This document shows positions 1 to 5,695 of a stretch of DNA of 6,708 bases, piece by piece. The stretch is taken from positions 1-6,708 of the forward strand of contig JBKPFU010000120.1 in assembly GCA_046728975.1 (NCBI GenBank), written 5' to 3'. Position 1 is the first letter of the stretch. Every line of letters starts with the position of its first letter. The translations under genes were made by a program, and so were the position numbers. Source of the DNA: JBKPFU01 sp046728975 (GTDB taxonomy: Bacteria > Actinomycetota > Thermoleophilia > Gaiellales > Gaiellaceae). The notes beneath the pieces were generated by a model. The model was not told the origin of the DNA. It made no database searches and worked only from the letters and a program-made list of their open reading frames with translations.

Positions 1-647
1 TCGTGGGCGTGGAGGACCAAGCGTGTGGGGTCGCCGTCGTAGGCCCTCCCGTTCAGGTAGGTCCTGAAGGGCTTCGAAGCCGTCGCGCAATAGCCGCCGA
101 TGCACTTCGGCGTGAAGCGAACGCCCCAGATCCCGATGAACTGGCCAAGCGTGTAGTCCTTGACCGCCGGGGCCTCGACGTGGATGACGCCGCGCGTGTC
201 GTGGGTGTGCAGCTCCGTGATCCACTCGCCGTCGTAGATGCCGGCATTCGCGGGAACGAGCGTCTTCTTGCCATTGATGAAGATGTCGAGGTGCGCGTGG
301 ATGTGAAAGTTCAATGCCTCGGCGGGAAGCTGGTCGAGGTCGAGCGGTCCCAATCGATCGGGCATGTGGTTGTACTCGACCGGCCACGGGGCCGGGCCCG
401 TCTGAAGGCCGGGGAGGCCGCTGATCGGGATGGCCGGGCCGACCCTGCCCGCGGCGCTGGTCTCGTCCTTGCCGACGACGAAGACGAGAATCAGAGCGAC
501 GATGAGCCCGATGACCCCTGAAGCGCCGAACGCGAGCAGGAGCAGATAGCGCCGCCGCTCGTCCGTCGTCCGTGTCGGTGCGGTCTGTCGACGCTGCGGT
601 GCCTGAACTCGCCTCGGCGGCGGCGGCGTACGGGTTTTCTTGGCCAC
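1..647 (-). CDS. Membrane-anchored HIHAH-motif protein of unknown function (C-terminus cut off)
   Basis: The minus strand reads open from a GTG at 647 to the window edge, giving 215 residues without a stop, so the C-terminus is missing. The N-terminus (1-33) is basic and proline-rich. A single membrane segment follows at about 34-59, then a linker rich in Gly, Pro and Ala, then a globular part from about 100. Visible motifs are HIHAH (115-119), LHTHD (146-150), VIHVE, a tryptophan segment GIWGVRF (172-178) and a CIGGYC cysteine pair (182, 187). The layout implies a cytoplasmic N-terminus and an extracytoplasmic domain. I recall the HIHAH...LHTHD...GVIHVE...CxGGYC pattern from actinobacterial hypothetical proteins; no function is known to me. 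The clustered histidines and cysteine pair could bind metal or form a disulfide, which is inference. No good Shine-Dalgarno precedes the GTG, but the basic N-terminus beginning MAKK and the lack of a nearby in-frame ATG, GTG or TTG support this start. Confidence 0.85.
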   Translation of the reverse strand, partial: MAKKTRTPPPPRRVQAPQRRQTAPTRTTDERRRYLLLLAFGASGVIGLIVALILVFVVGKDETSAAGRVGPAIPISGLPGLQTGPAPWPVEYNHMPDRLGPLDLDQLPAEALNFHIHAHLDIFINGKKTLVPANAGIYDGEWITELHTHDTRGVIHVEAPAVKDYTLGQFIGIWGVRFTPKCIGGYCATASKPFRTYLNGRAYDGDPTRLVLHAH

Positions 648-678
648 GCGGAGGCAGGCTAGCAGCCGCGGATTGCGG

Positions 679-686
679 CTTATACT
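679..686. promoter_or_regulatory. Back-to-back -10-like boxes in a divergent intergenic region
   Basis: The 69 bases between the divergent starts at 647 and 717 contain TATACT on the plus strand (681-686) and TATAAG on the minus strand (684-679), overlapping each other. Both are close to the TATAAT -10 consensus and stand out in very GC-rich DNA. They would give leaders of about 25 bases on each side. No convincing -35 hexamer at 16-18 bases is visible for either direction, so the assignment rests on the -10 boxes and the position. Confidence 0.45.
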
Positions 687-705
687 CGCCCGGAACGCAT
701 CCAAA

Positions 706-711
706 AGGAGG
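706..711 (+). promoter_or_regulatory. Strong Shine-Dalgarno (AGGAGG) of the CsbD-like gene
   Basis: AGGAGG lies five bases before the ATG at 717 and is part of the longer AAAAGGAGG. It is one of only two perfect or near-perfect ribosome binding sites in the window. It fixes the start of the small gene and suggests efficient translation. Confidence 0.85.
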
Positions 712-716
712 AACGA

Positions 717-914
717 ATGGGTTGGTTGGACAAGCTGCTCGGCCGCGGCAAGAAGGCCGCCGGGGACGTCAAGGACGACCCCGAGATGCGCCAGGAAGGC
801 ATGCATCAGGAGCAGGAAGCGATGGCCGAGGATCGCGCCGCGAGCGCCGAGGAGATCGCCCAGCAGGAGCGCGAGCGCGCCGCGGAGCATCGCACAGAGC
901 GCGACACGCCGTAG
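717..914 (+). CDS. Small CsbD-like, highly charged stress-type protein
   Basis: This gene encodes 65 residues with a strong Shine-Dalgarno. The N-terminal half, with GRGKKAAGDV at 9-18 followed by DDPEMRQEGMHQEQ, resembles the repeat seen in CsbD-family proteins (a Gly-Lys-Lys-Ala-x-Gly core, then an acidic Asp-Pro-x-x-Arg-x-Glu-Gly segment). CsbD is a small soluble general-stress protein of unknown biochemical role. The C-terminal half (about 33-63) is almost entirely Glu, Gln, Ala and Arg and should form a charged helix or be disordered. There is no signal peptide or membrane segment; the short hydrophobic patch WLDKLL at 3-8 could be amphipathic. Assignment to the formal CsbD family is tentative. 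It is the first gene downstream of the divergent promoter region and is followed by a hairpin before rmuC. The strong ribosome binding site and coding signal make it a real gene even if the family name is wrong. Confidence 0.7.
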   Translation: MGWLDKLLGRGKKAAGDVKDDPEMRQEGMHQEQEAMAEDRAASAEEIAQQERERAAEHRTERDTP

Positions 915-940
915 CGAAGCCGAAAGCTGATCCGTCCGAC

Positions 941-962
941 GCCGCAGCTAGCGTTCTGCGGC
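941..962 (+). terminator. Hairpin between the CsbD-like gene and rmuC (terminator or leader structure)
   Basis: GCCGCAG (941-947) and CTGCGGC (956-962) form a perfect 7-bp, GC-rich inverted repeat around an 8-base loop. It starts 26 bases after the stop of the small gene and ends one base before the rmuC ATG at 964. No U-tract follows, so it is not a classical intrinsic terminator. Its position means it would cover the rmuC ribosome-binding region, where no Shine-Dalgarno is visible. It may end or attenuate the upstream transcript or limit rmuC translation. Confidence 0.4.
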
Positions 963-963
963 C

Positions 964-1998
964 ATGCTCGGATTCGTCGTCGTACTGATCGTCCTAGCCG
1001 CCGTCGGCGCGCTTGCTTACTGGCTGCCGCGCGCCCTCGCGGCCCTGCGCGTCGAGTCGGCGGCGCAGCTCGCGGAGCGCAATGCGGAGATGGAGCGCCG
1101 GCTCCAGGGCCTCAACGAGACGATGGACCGACGCCTCGCGGCGCTCGACACGAAGGTCGACCACCGCCTCGAAAGCGCCTCGAAGACGACAACCGAGGTG
1201 CACGAGCGGCTGGTCAAGCTGGACGAGGCGAACGCGCAGATGCTCGAGCGCGCGAAGGAGCTCTCGCGGCTCGAGCACGCGCTCCGGCCCCCGAAGGCGC
1301 GCGGCGGCTTCGGAGAGCTGCTCTTGGAGAACCTCCTGCGCGACCGGCTCCCCGCGACGGCATTCTCGCTGCAGCACGGGTTCAAGAGCGGCGAGCGCGT
1401 CGACGCCGTCATCCGCGTCAACCAACTCGTTCCCGTCGACGCGAAGTTCCCACTCGACAACTTCGCGCGGCTCGTCGAGGCGCAGGACGCGGCGGAACGC
1501 GAGCTCTACGAGAAGGCGTTCGCGCGCGACGTGAAGGGCCACATCGACGCGATCGCTCAGAAGTACATCCGGCCCGACGAAGGCACGTACGACTTCGCGT
1601 TCATGTATCTGCCGTCGGAGGCGGTCTACTACGAGCTCGCGTGCGGGAAGACCGGCGAGCTCCTTCGCTACGCGCACGAGCGGCAGGTCGTCCCGGTCTC
1701 GCCGTCTACGTTCACGGCATACCTGCAGATGATCGTGCTCGGGTTGAAGGGCCTCCAGATCGAGCAGCACGCGCATGAGGTCATGGCGTACTGCGCGCAG
1801 CTCCAGAAAGACTTTGGCCGCTTCCGGGAAGATTTCGACCTGATCGGCAAGCACCTCGGGAACGCGCAAGACCGATTCACGGACGCCGAGAAGCGGCTCG
1901 ACAGATTCGAGACGAAGCTCGAGCAAGCGGCCGACTCGCCCGCCGTCGAGAAGGGCGACGTGGTCGCCGAGCTGCCCCGCGCAGCGGACGCGGCGTAG
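964..1998 (+). CDS. rmuC: DNA recombination protein RmuC
   Basis: This encodes 344 residues, somewhat shorter than the E. coli protein. The order of parts is typical of RmuC: an N-terminal membrane segment (about 2-28), a long coiled coil rich in Glu, Arg, Leu and Ala (about 30-105), then the RmuC nuclease-like core. Core motifs are RGGFGELLLENLLRD (113-127), RVDAVIR (145-151), VPVDAKFPLDNF (156-167), FMYLPSEAVYYE (213-224) and VVPVSPSTF (242-250). D147 and D159-x-K161 have the spacing expected of a PD-(D/E)xK-type nuclease site; assigning them as catalytic is inference. A further charged helical stretch covers about 270-325, and the last 20 residues look disordered. E. coli RmuC was found through its effect on inversion at short inverted repeats and is a predicted nuclease; its biochemical role is unsettled. 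The start fits the membrane segment, but no Shine-Dalgarno is visible. The downstream neighbour is convergent aconitase. Confidence 0.95.
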   Translation: MLGFVVVLIVLAAVGALAYWLPRALAALRVESAAQLAERNAEMERRLQGLNETMDRRLAALDTKVDHRLESASKTTTEVHERLVKLDEANAQMLERAKELSRLEHALRPPKARGGFGELLLENLLRDRLPATAFSLQHGFKSGERVDAVIRVNQLVPVDAKFPLDNFARLVEAQDAAERELYEKAFARDVKGHIDAIAQKYIRPDEGTYDFAFMYLPSEAVYYELACGKTGELLRYAHERQVVPVSPSTFTAYLQMIVLGLKGLQIEQHAHEVMAYCAQLQKDFGRFREDFDLIGKHLGNAQDRFTDAEKRLDRFETKLEQAADSPAVEKGDVVAELPRAADAA

Positions 1999-2011
1999 CT
2001 TCTACGCTGCG
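1989..2011 (+). terminator. Hairpin at the convergent end of rmuC and aconitase
   Basis: Bases 1989-1998 pair with 2002-2011 around the loop CTT, giving a 10-bp stem with one G-U wobble in the plus-strand RNA. The rmuC stop codon (1996-1998) lies at the top of the left arm. A weaker inverted repeat, GCAGC (2012-2016) with GCTGC (2023-2027), follows. There is no run of U, as is common for terminators in high-GC bacteria. On the minus strand the same stem has a C-A mismatch in place of the wobble, so it should act mainly for rmuC, although it could also help to end the aconitase transcript. Confidence 0.5.
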
Positions 2012-2040
2012 GCAGCTGGGGCGCTGCTTGGCGCTTGGGG

Positions 2041-3987
2041 TTACGCCGCGGCCGGTTGCTGCTCGCGCAGGTAGCGGATGAGCCCGCCGGCGACGGCAAT
2101 CTCGCGTTCGCGCGGGAGCAGGTCGTGCGTCAGCGTGATCGAGTCCTCGCCGTCGATCTCGGCCTCGAGCTCGTCTTCACCCTCGGCGATCGAGTGGAGC
2201 CGGTCGATCTTCCACGTCTGCCCTAGCTCGGTCCTGTCGTAATCCGACTCGTCCTTGAAGAGCAGCGGGAGGATCCCCTGGGCAATGAGGTTGCGGCGGT
2301 GGATGCGGGCGAAGCTCTTCGCGATCACCGCGCGGACGCCGAGCTGCGCGGGCGCCAGAGCGGCGTGCTCGCGGCTCGACCCTTGCCCGTAGTTGTGGCC
2401 GGCGACGATGAAGCCTCCACCCCACTCCTTCGCCCGCCGCGGGAACTCAGGATCACGGTGCTGGAATGTGAACTCCGCGATCGCCGGCACGTTCGACCGG
2501 TACGCCATCACGGTCGCCCCGTCCGGCGAGAGATCGCCCGTCGAGATGTCGTCGGGCGCGACGATCAGCACCCGCAGCTCCAGCGTGTCCGGAAGCGGCT
2601 TCTGCTCCGGCGGAGGATGGATGTTCGGCCCACGGGGGATCTCGATCGATCCCGCCTCCTCCGCCGGCGCCGGCTGGAGGATGTGCTTCTGTACCACCTC
2701 CGGCCGTGCCGGTGGACGCTCGGGAAGCTCCGGATGCGACAGCTCGCGTGGGTCGGAGATCAGTCCCGCACGCATCGAAGCCGCCGCAACCGCGGGGGAG
2801 CAGAGGTAGACCTGATCGTCGGCCGTGCCGCTGCGGCCCGGGAAGTTCCGGTTGAACGTCCGCAGCGAGTTCGACCCCGACGGCGGCGCCTGGCCCATGC
2901 CTACACATGGCCCGCAGGCGGGCTCCAACATCCGAACACCGGCCATCAAGAGGTCGACGTACGTGCCCGAGCGCGTGATCTGATCGAGAATCTGCCGCGA
3001 GCCGGGCGTCGCGGTCGCCGAGACGAGATTCTCCGAGATCCGCTCGCCCCGCAGCACCGCCCCGCAGATCGCGAGATCCTCGTAGGACGAGTTGACCGAC
3101 GAGCCGATGCAGACCTGCTGGATCGGCGTACCGACGAGCTCCTCGACAAAGACGACGTTCCCCGGGCTCGACGGCGTCGCGACGAGCGGAGCAAGCTCGG
3201 CGAGGTCGATGTGCTCCTCCTCGTCGAAATCGCCGGTGTCGCCGGTAGCGAGCTCCACGAAGTCCTCGGCACGCTGTTGCTCGTCCAGCCACCGGCGCGT
3301 CTCGTTGTCGGCGGGGAAGATCGCGCCCGTCGCTCCGAGCTCGGCGATCATGTTCGCGACCGTCCCGCGCTCGGTGTAACTGAGCGTGTGCACACCCGGC
3401 CCGGTGAACTCGAAGATGGCGCCTCGACCTCCGCGGACACCGCGACGCCGCAGGAGCTCGAGGATCACATCTTTGGCCTGAATCCACGGCCGCGGGAGCT
3501 CGTTCTCGAGAAAGACGCCGACGATCTTCGGGCAGGGCAGCTCGAACGGATGTCCGGCCATGCAAACCGCCACGTCGAGGCCGCCTGCACCGATCGCGAC
3601 CATCCCGCAGGACCCCGACTGCGTCGTGTGGGAGTCGGCGCCGACGAGCGTCTGCCCAGGTCGTGCAAAACGCTCGCAGTGCACGTAGTGGCAGATCCCG
3701 TTTCCGGGCCGCGAGAACCACGCCCCGTACTTCGCCGCCATCGCCTGGAGAAAGCGGTGATCGTCAGGGTTCTTGAAGTCGATCTGGAGGATGTTGTGGT
3801 CGACGTAGACGACGGCGGTGTCGACCTGGATGCGCTCGACCCCGAACAGCTCGAACTGCATCATCGCCATCGTCCCGGTGGCGTCCTGCGCCAGCGCCTG
3901 GTCCATCCGCAGCGCGATCTCCTGCCCCGGCATGAGCTCGCCGCGCTCCAAGTGCTCTTCGAGGATCGTGCGTGCGAGCGAGGCCAT
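2041..3987 (-). CDS. Aconitate hydratase (~650-residue monomeric type)
   Basis: This 648-residue enzyme should interconvert citrate and isocitrate in the TCA cycle using a [4Fe-4S] cluster. The N-terminal catalytic part shows TLTQ-like ALAQDATGT (31-39), YVDHN (61-65), FSRPGNGICH (91-100), GADSHTT (116-122), GPGVHTLS (196-203) and the cluster motif ACGPCVGMGQ (357-366), followed by FNRNFPGRSG (378-387). The C-terminal swivel domain (about 470-648) carries GHNYGQGSSREHAALAP (530-546). Length and layout match the compact 'Aquifex-type' aconitases, not the ~900-residue AcnA. The usual Gly-Ser-Cys-Thr-Asn segment carrying the first cluster cysteine reads GSSVN (295-299) here, so only two of the three standard ligands (C358, C361) are present; C293 lies four residues earlier. 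The ATG at 3987 is five bases after the stop of the GNAT gene, with no clear Shine-Dalgarno, implying coupled translation. An in-frame start farther upstream would lie inside the GNAT gene and is unlikely. Homoaconitase or another hydro-lyase substrate cannot be excluded. Confidence 0.93.
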   Translation of the reverse strand: MASLARTILEEHLERGELMPGQEIALRMDQALAQDATGTMAMMQFELFGVERIQVDTAVVYVDHNILQIDFKNPDDHRFLQAMAAKYGAWFSRPGNGICHYVHCERFARPGQTLVGADSHTTQSGSCGMVAIGAGGLDVAVCMAGHPFELPCPKIVGVFLENELPRPWIQAKDVILELLRRRGVRGGRGAIFEFTGPGVHTLSYTERGTVANMIAELGATGAIFPADNETRRWLDEQQRAEDFVELATGDTGDFDEEEHIDLAELAPLVATPSSPGNVVFVEELVGTPIQQVCIGSSVNSSYEDLAICGAVLRGERISENLVSATATPGSRQILDQITRSGTYVDLLMAGVRMLEPACGPCVGMGQAPPSGSNSLRTFNRNFPGRSGTADDQVYLCSPAVAAASMRAGLISDPRELSHPELPERPPARPEVVQKHILQPAPAEEAGSIEIPRGPNIHPPPEQKPLPDTLELRVLIVAPDDISTGDLSPDGATVMAYRSNVPAIAEFTFQHRDPEFPRRAKEWGGGFIVAGHNYGQGSSREHAALAPAQLGVRAVIAKSFARIHRRNLIAQGILPLLFKDESDYDRTELGQTWKIDRLHSIAEGEDELEAEIDGEDSITLTHDLLPREREIAVAGGLIRYLREQQPAAA

Positions 3988-3992
3988 CGCCG

Positions 3993-4517
3993 CTAGCTTA
4001 GTGGCTCCGGATCGCTCGGCAGCCGCGACCAGACCTCGAAGTCTCTGCGCATCCCCTGTTTGAAATAGACCGATCGCAGGACGCCTTCGCGGACATACCC
4101 TGCGCGCTCGGCGACGCGGCTCGAGGCGCGATTGTCCACCGCGATCCTCAGCTCGATTCGCAGCGCCCCGAGTTCTGAGAACGCCCACTCGGTCAGCAGC
4201 CGCAGCGCACGACGAGCGACGCCGCGGCCGCGCGCCTCCGGCGCGACGACGTACCCCAGTTCAACCGTCTGCGCGGGGCGGTCGATCTGGACCGCGAGCG
4301 CCAATCCGAGGAACGTCCCGTCGCCGTCTACGACGGCGAAGCCCTCGCGTTTTCCCTCCGCGCGTCCCTCCTCGTAGCGCCCGAGCCAGCTCCGCGCGAA
4401 CCCGGACGGCGGCGGCACCGGAACGAACGTCTCGCGCTGAACGTCGGCGTCCTCGATCAAGCGTGACACTGCGTCGAGATGCGCCTCCGAGAAAGGCTCT
4501 AGGTGGATGTCACCCAG
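3993..4517 (-). CDS. GNAT N-acetyltransferase, RimJ/RimL-like
   Basis: The sequence reads as a complete ~174-residue GNAT domain. The first strand is IHLEPFSEAHLDAV, the middle GFAVVDGDGTFLGLALAV, then the acetyl-CoA loop motif R-x-x-G-x-A in PEARGRGVARRAL (93-105). It ends with IAVDNRASSRVAERAGYVREG (125-145), the classic C-terminal half of RimJ/RimL-type enzymes, and YFKQGMRRDFEVWSRL. These enzymes transfer acetyl groups from acetyl-CoA to protein N-termini, small-molecule amines or antibiotics; the substrate is unknown here. The start is unusual. The preceding gene stops with TAA at 4522-4520, and no ATG, GTG or TTG is available near the domain start. The best-placed codon is CTG at 4517, two bases after that stop, which I used. 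The next in-frame GTG (16 codons downstream, at DAVSR) would remove the first strand. An upstream start would lie deep inside the neighbouring gene in another frame. Expression is probably coupled to the gene ahead of it. Confidence 0.85.
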   Translation of the reverse strand: MGDIHLEPFSEAHLDAVSRLIEDADVQRETFVPVPPPSGFARSWLGRYEEGRAEGKREGFAVVDGDGTFLGLALAVQIDRPAQTVELGYVVAPEARGRGVARRALRLLTEWAFSELGALRIELRIAVDNRASSRVAERAGYVREGVLRSVYFKQGMRRDFEVWSRLPSDPEPLS

Positions 4518-4519
4518 CG

Positions 4520-5665
4520 TTAGAACCTGAGCAGCGCGCCGATCCCTTCGACCGGCTCGAGGTCCTGATGGTGGACGAGGGCCAGCACGGTGCCTCCGTG
4601 CGCCAGGGTCTGGTGGACCGCGAGGTCGAGGCCGTCCTCTCGCTCCTCCATGCGGGTCCCGTCGAGCGGGCACGAGCCACCCTCGGCGCCGACCCGCCCG
4701 CACGCGGGGCATTGCCAGGCGTTGCGGTCGGCGCCATCCTGGAACAGGAGCAGCTCGACGCGCCCGTCGGACGCCGCCTCCAGCGTTTGCGGCCAGCCGG
4801 CGGAGGCACGGCCGTTCCGGCCGGCCTCGGAACGCCAGCGCTCGACCGCGTCCTGCTCCTGCTTCGCGCGCCATTTCTCCAGGACGGGTCGGGCTTCGCG
4901 GAGCAACTCGGCCGGAGTCGCGTGGGCTTCTGCCTGGGTCCAGCCCACGATCGCCGACTTGACCTCGTGGGAGAGCAGCTCCTCGAACTCGGCCGCGGTC
5001 TCCTCGCTCGACACGACGACGATCCCGGCCCGGCGCAGGCGGCGCACCTGCTGATCGAGGAGCTCCGACACGGCGCGCAGATGCTCGAGCACGTGCGATT
5101 CGATGTGGCGCTGGTAGCGCGCCTGCGACCAGCCGCCTTGGTCGTGGCGCCGGAGCTGCTCGTCGAACTGGTTCGCGACCTCCTCGAGCCGGCCGGCGCG
5201 GAGCCGGTACACATCGCCGCGCTCGCGCCCGACGGCGACCACGAGCGCGCCCTCGCCGCGTCCAACGAGGGGTATGAGCGGCGCCAGATAGAGCTCCCTC
5301 CCAACGCGAACGCGGTCGTCGACCGGCTCGCTCAGCGGCAAGGGTTGCCAGAGGTTGTCGAGACCCGCGCAGAAGACGGTGAGCCCGCGGGCCCCGTCCC
5401 GTGTGAATTCGTCGCCGTAATACCGCTGGATGCGCGCGAAGTCCGAGAGCAGCGCCTCGCGCTGCCCGTGCGTCAGCTCAGGCCGGTTGGCCGCTGCGCG
5501 CTTCTCCGCCTGGTCGAGCAGCGAGTTGACGCGTGTGTCGGCGTCGGCGGGCGTCGGCGTGTCGCTTGGGTCGAGCCCGACGTAGAAGCTGATCGCGCAG
5601 CCCTTCTCTGCGCGGAACCCGGCGAGATCGCGAAGACTCTCCCAACTGACCGTTGCGGCCAACAC
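4520..5665 (-). CDS. Vms1/eRF1-like (baeRF) protein, putative ribosome-associated peptidyl-tRNA hydrolase
   Basis: This 381-residue protein looks like the bacterial members of the archaeo-eukaryotic release factor superfamily (Vms1/baeRF, probably the family-10 type). The N-terminal part (1-130) has LRDLAGFRAEKGCAISFYVGLDP and DTRVNSLL. The central RNase-H-like part (about 138-300) contains ALVVAVGRERGDVYRL and HDQGGWSQARYQRH (174-187). G178-W-S-Q181 matches the GxxQ motif that in Vms1 takes the place of the GGQ of eRF1. The C-terminal part has a zinc-ribbon-like insert, CPAC (319-322) and SCPLDG (331-336), and ends in GIGALLRF, very like the GIGGILRY ending of eRF1. Only three zinc cysteines (319, 322, 332) are present; Asp335 sits where a fourth might be. 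Yeast Vms1 releases nascent chains from stalled 60S subunits; a ribosome-rescue role here is inference. GTG at 5665 is one base from the Shine-Dalgarno, whereas TTG at 5662 has a 4-base spacing and may be the true start. This is the first gene of the operon. Confidence 0.85.
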   Translation of the reverse strand: MLAATVSWESLRDLAGFRAEKGCAISFYVGLDPSDTPTPADADTRVNSLLDQAEKRAAANRPELTHGQREALLSDFARIQRYYGDEFTRDGARGLTVFCAGLDNLWQPLPLSEPVDDRVRVGRELYLAPLIPLVGRGEGALVVAVGRERGDVYRLRAGRLEEVANQFDEQLRRHDQGGWSQARYQRHIESHVLEHLRAVSELLDQQVRRLRRAGIVVVSSEETAAEFEELLSHEVKSAIVGWTQAEAHATPAELLREARPVLEKWRAKQEQDAVERWRSEAGRNGRASAGWPQTLEAASDGRVELLLFQDGADRNAWQCPACGRVGAEGGSCPLDGTRMEEREDGLDLAVHQTLAHGGTVLALVHHQDLEPVEGIGALLRF

Positions 5666-5666
5666 G

Positions 5667-5672
5667 CCTCCC
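5667..5672 (-). promoter_or_regulatory. Shine-Dalgarno of the baeRF gene, bearing on its start codon
   Basis: On the minus strand, GGGAGG (within AAAGGGAGG) ends one base before GTG 5665 and four bases before TTG 5662. Its strength marks the operon's translation start. The spacing favours TTG 5662, which would shorten the protein by one residue. Confidence 0.7.
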
Positions 5673-5689
5673 TTTACCGGAAAGCGGCG

Positions 5690-5695
5690 ATTGTA
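5690..5695 (-). promoter_or_regulatory. -10-like box for the baeRF-GNAT-aconitase operon
   Basis: TACAAT on the minus strand matches the -10 consensus at five of six positions and lies 24 bases upstream of GTG 5665. That would give a leader of about 18 bases containing the Shine-Dalgarno. A TCGTCA (5716-5711) 15 bases farther upstream is a weak -35 candidate with short spacing. The box overlaps the first base of the divergent DUF488 start codon (ATG 5695). Confidence 0.4.

Noticed and set aside
3..521. A 172-codon open frame on the plus strand near the left edge.
   Set aside because: The minus strand here encodes a continuous protein with a membrane segment and conserved His and Cys motifs; the plus-strand frame is its shadow.
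994..1926. A 310-codon open frame on the minus strand opposite rmuC.
   Set aside because: It is antisense to a clear RmuC and its Arg/Leu/Glu-rich repetitive composition reflects the complement of a coiled-coil gene.
2012..2027. A GCAGC/GCTGC inverted repeat as a separate terminator.
   Set aside because: Only a 5-bp stem, it shares bases with the end of the stronger neighbouring hairpin and has no U-tract; noted under that feature only.
2299..3996. A 565-codon open frame on the plus strand opposite aconitase.
   Set aside because: It is antisense to a gene with unmistakable aconitase motifs. Its translation is Arg/Asp/Leu-rich with no recognisable domain, as expected of a mirror frame in high-GC DNA.
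3988..4188. An N-terminal extension of aconitase to a start at 4188.
   Set aside because: It would overlap the GNAT coding region in another frame and adds about 67 Arg/Ala-rich residues unlike any aconitase; ATG 3987 begins the family-typical N-terminus.
4518..4874. An extended GNAT protein starting at 4874.
   Set aside because: The extension lies inside the 3' part of the baeRF gene in another frame and is low-complexity Arg/Gly/Pro/Ala sequence, so it is a chance open frame.
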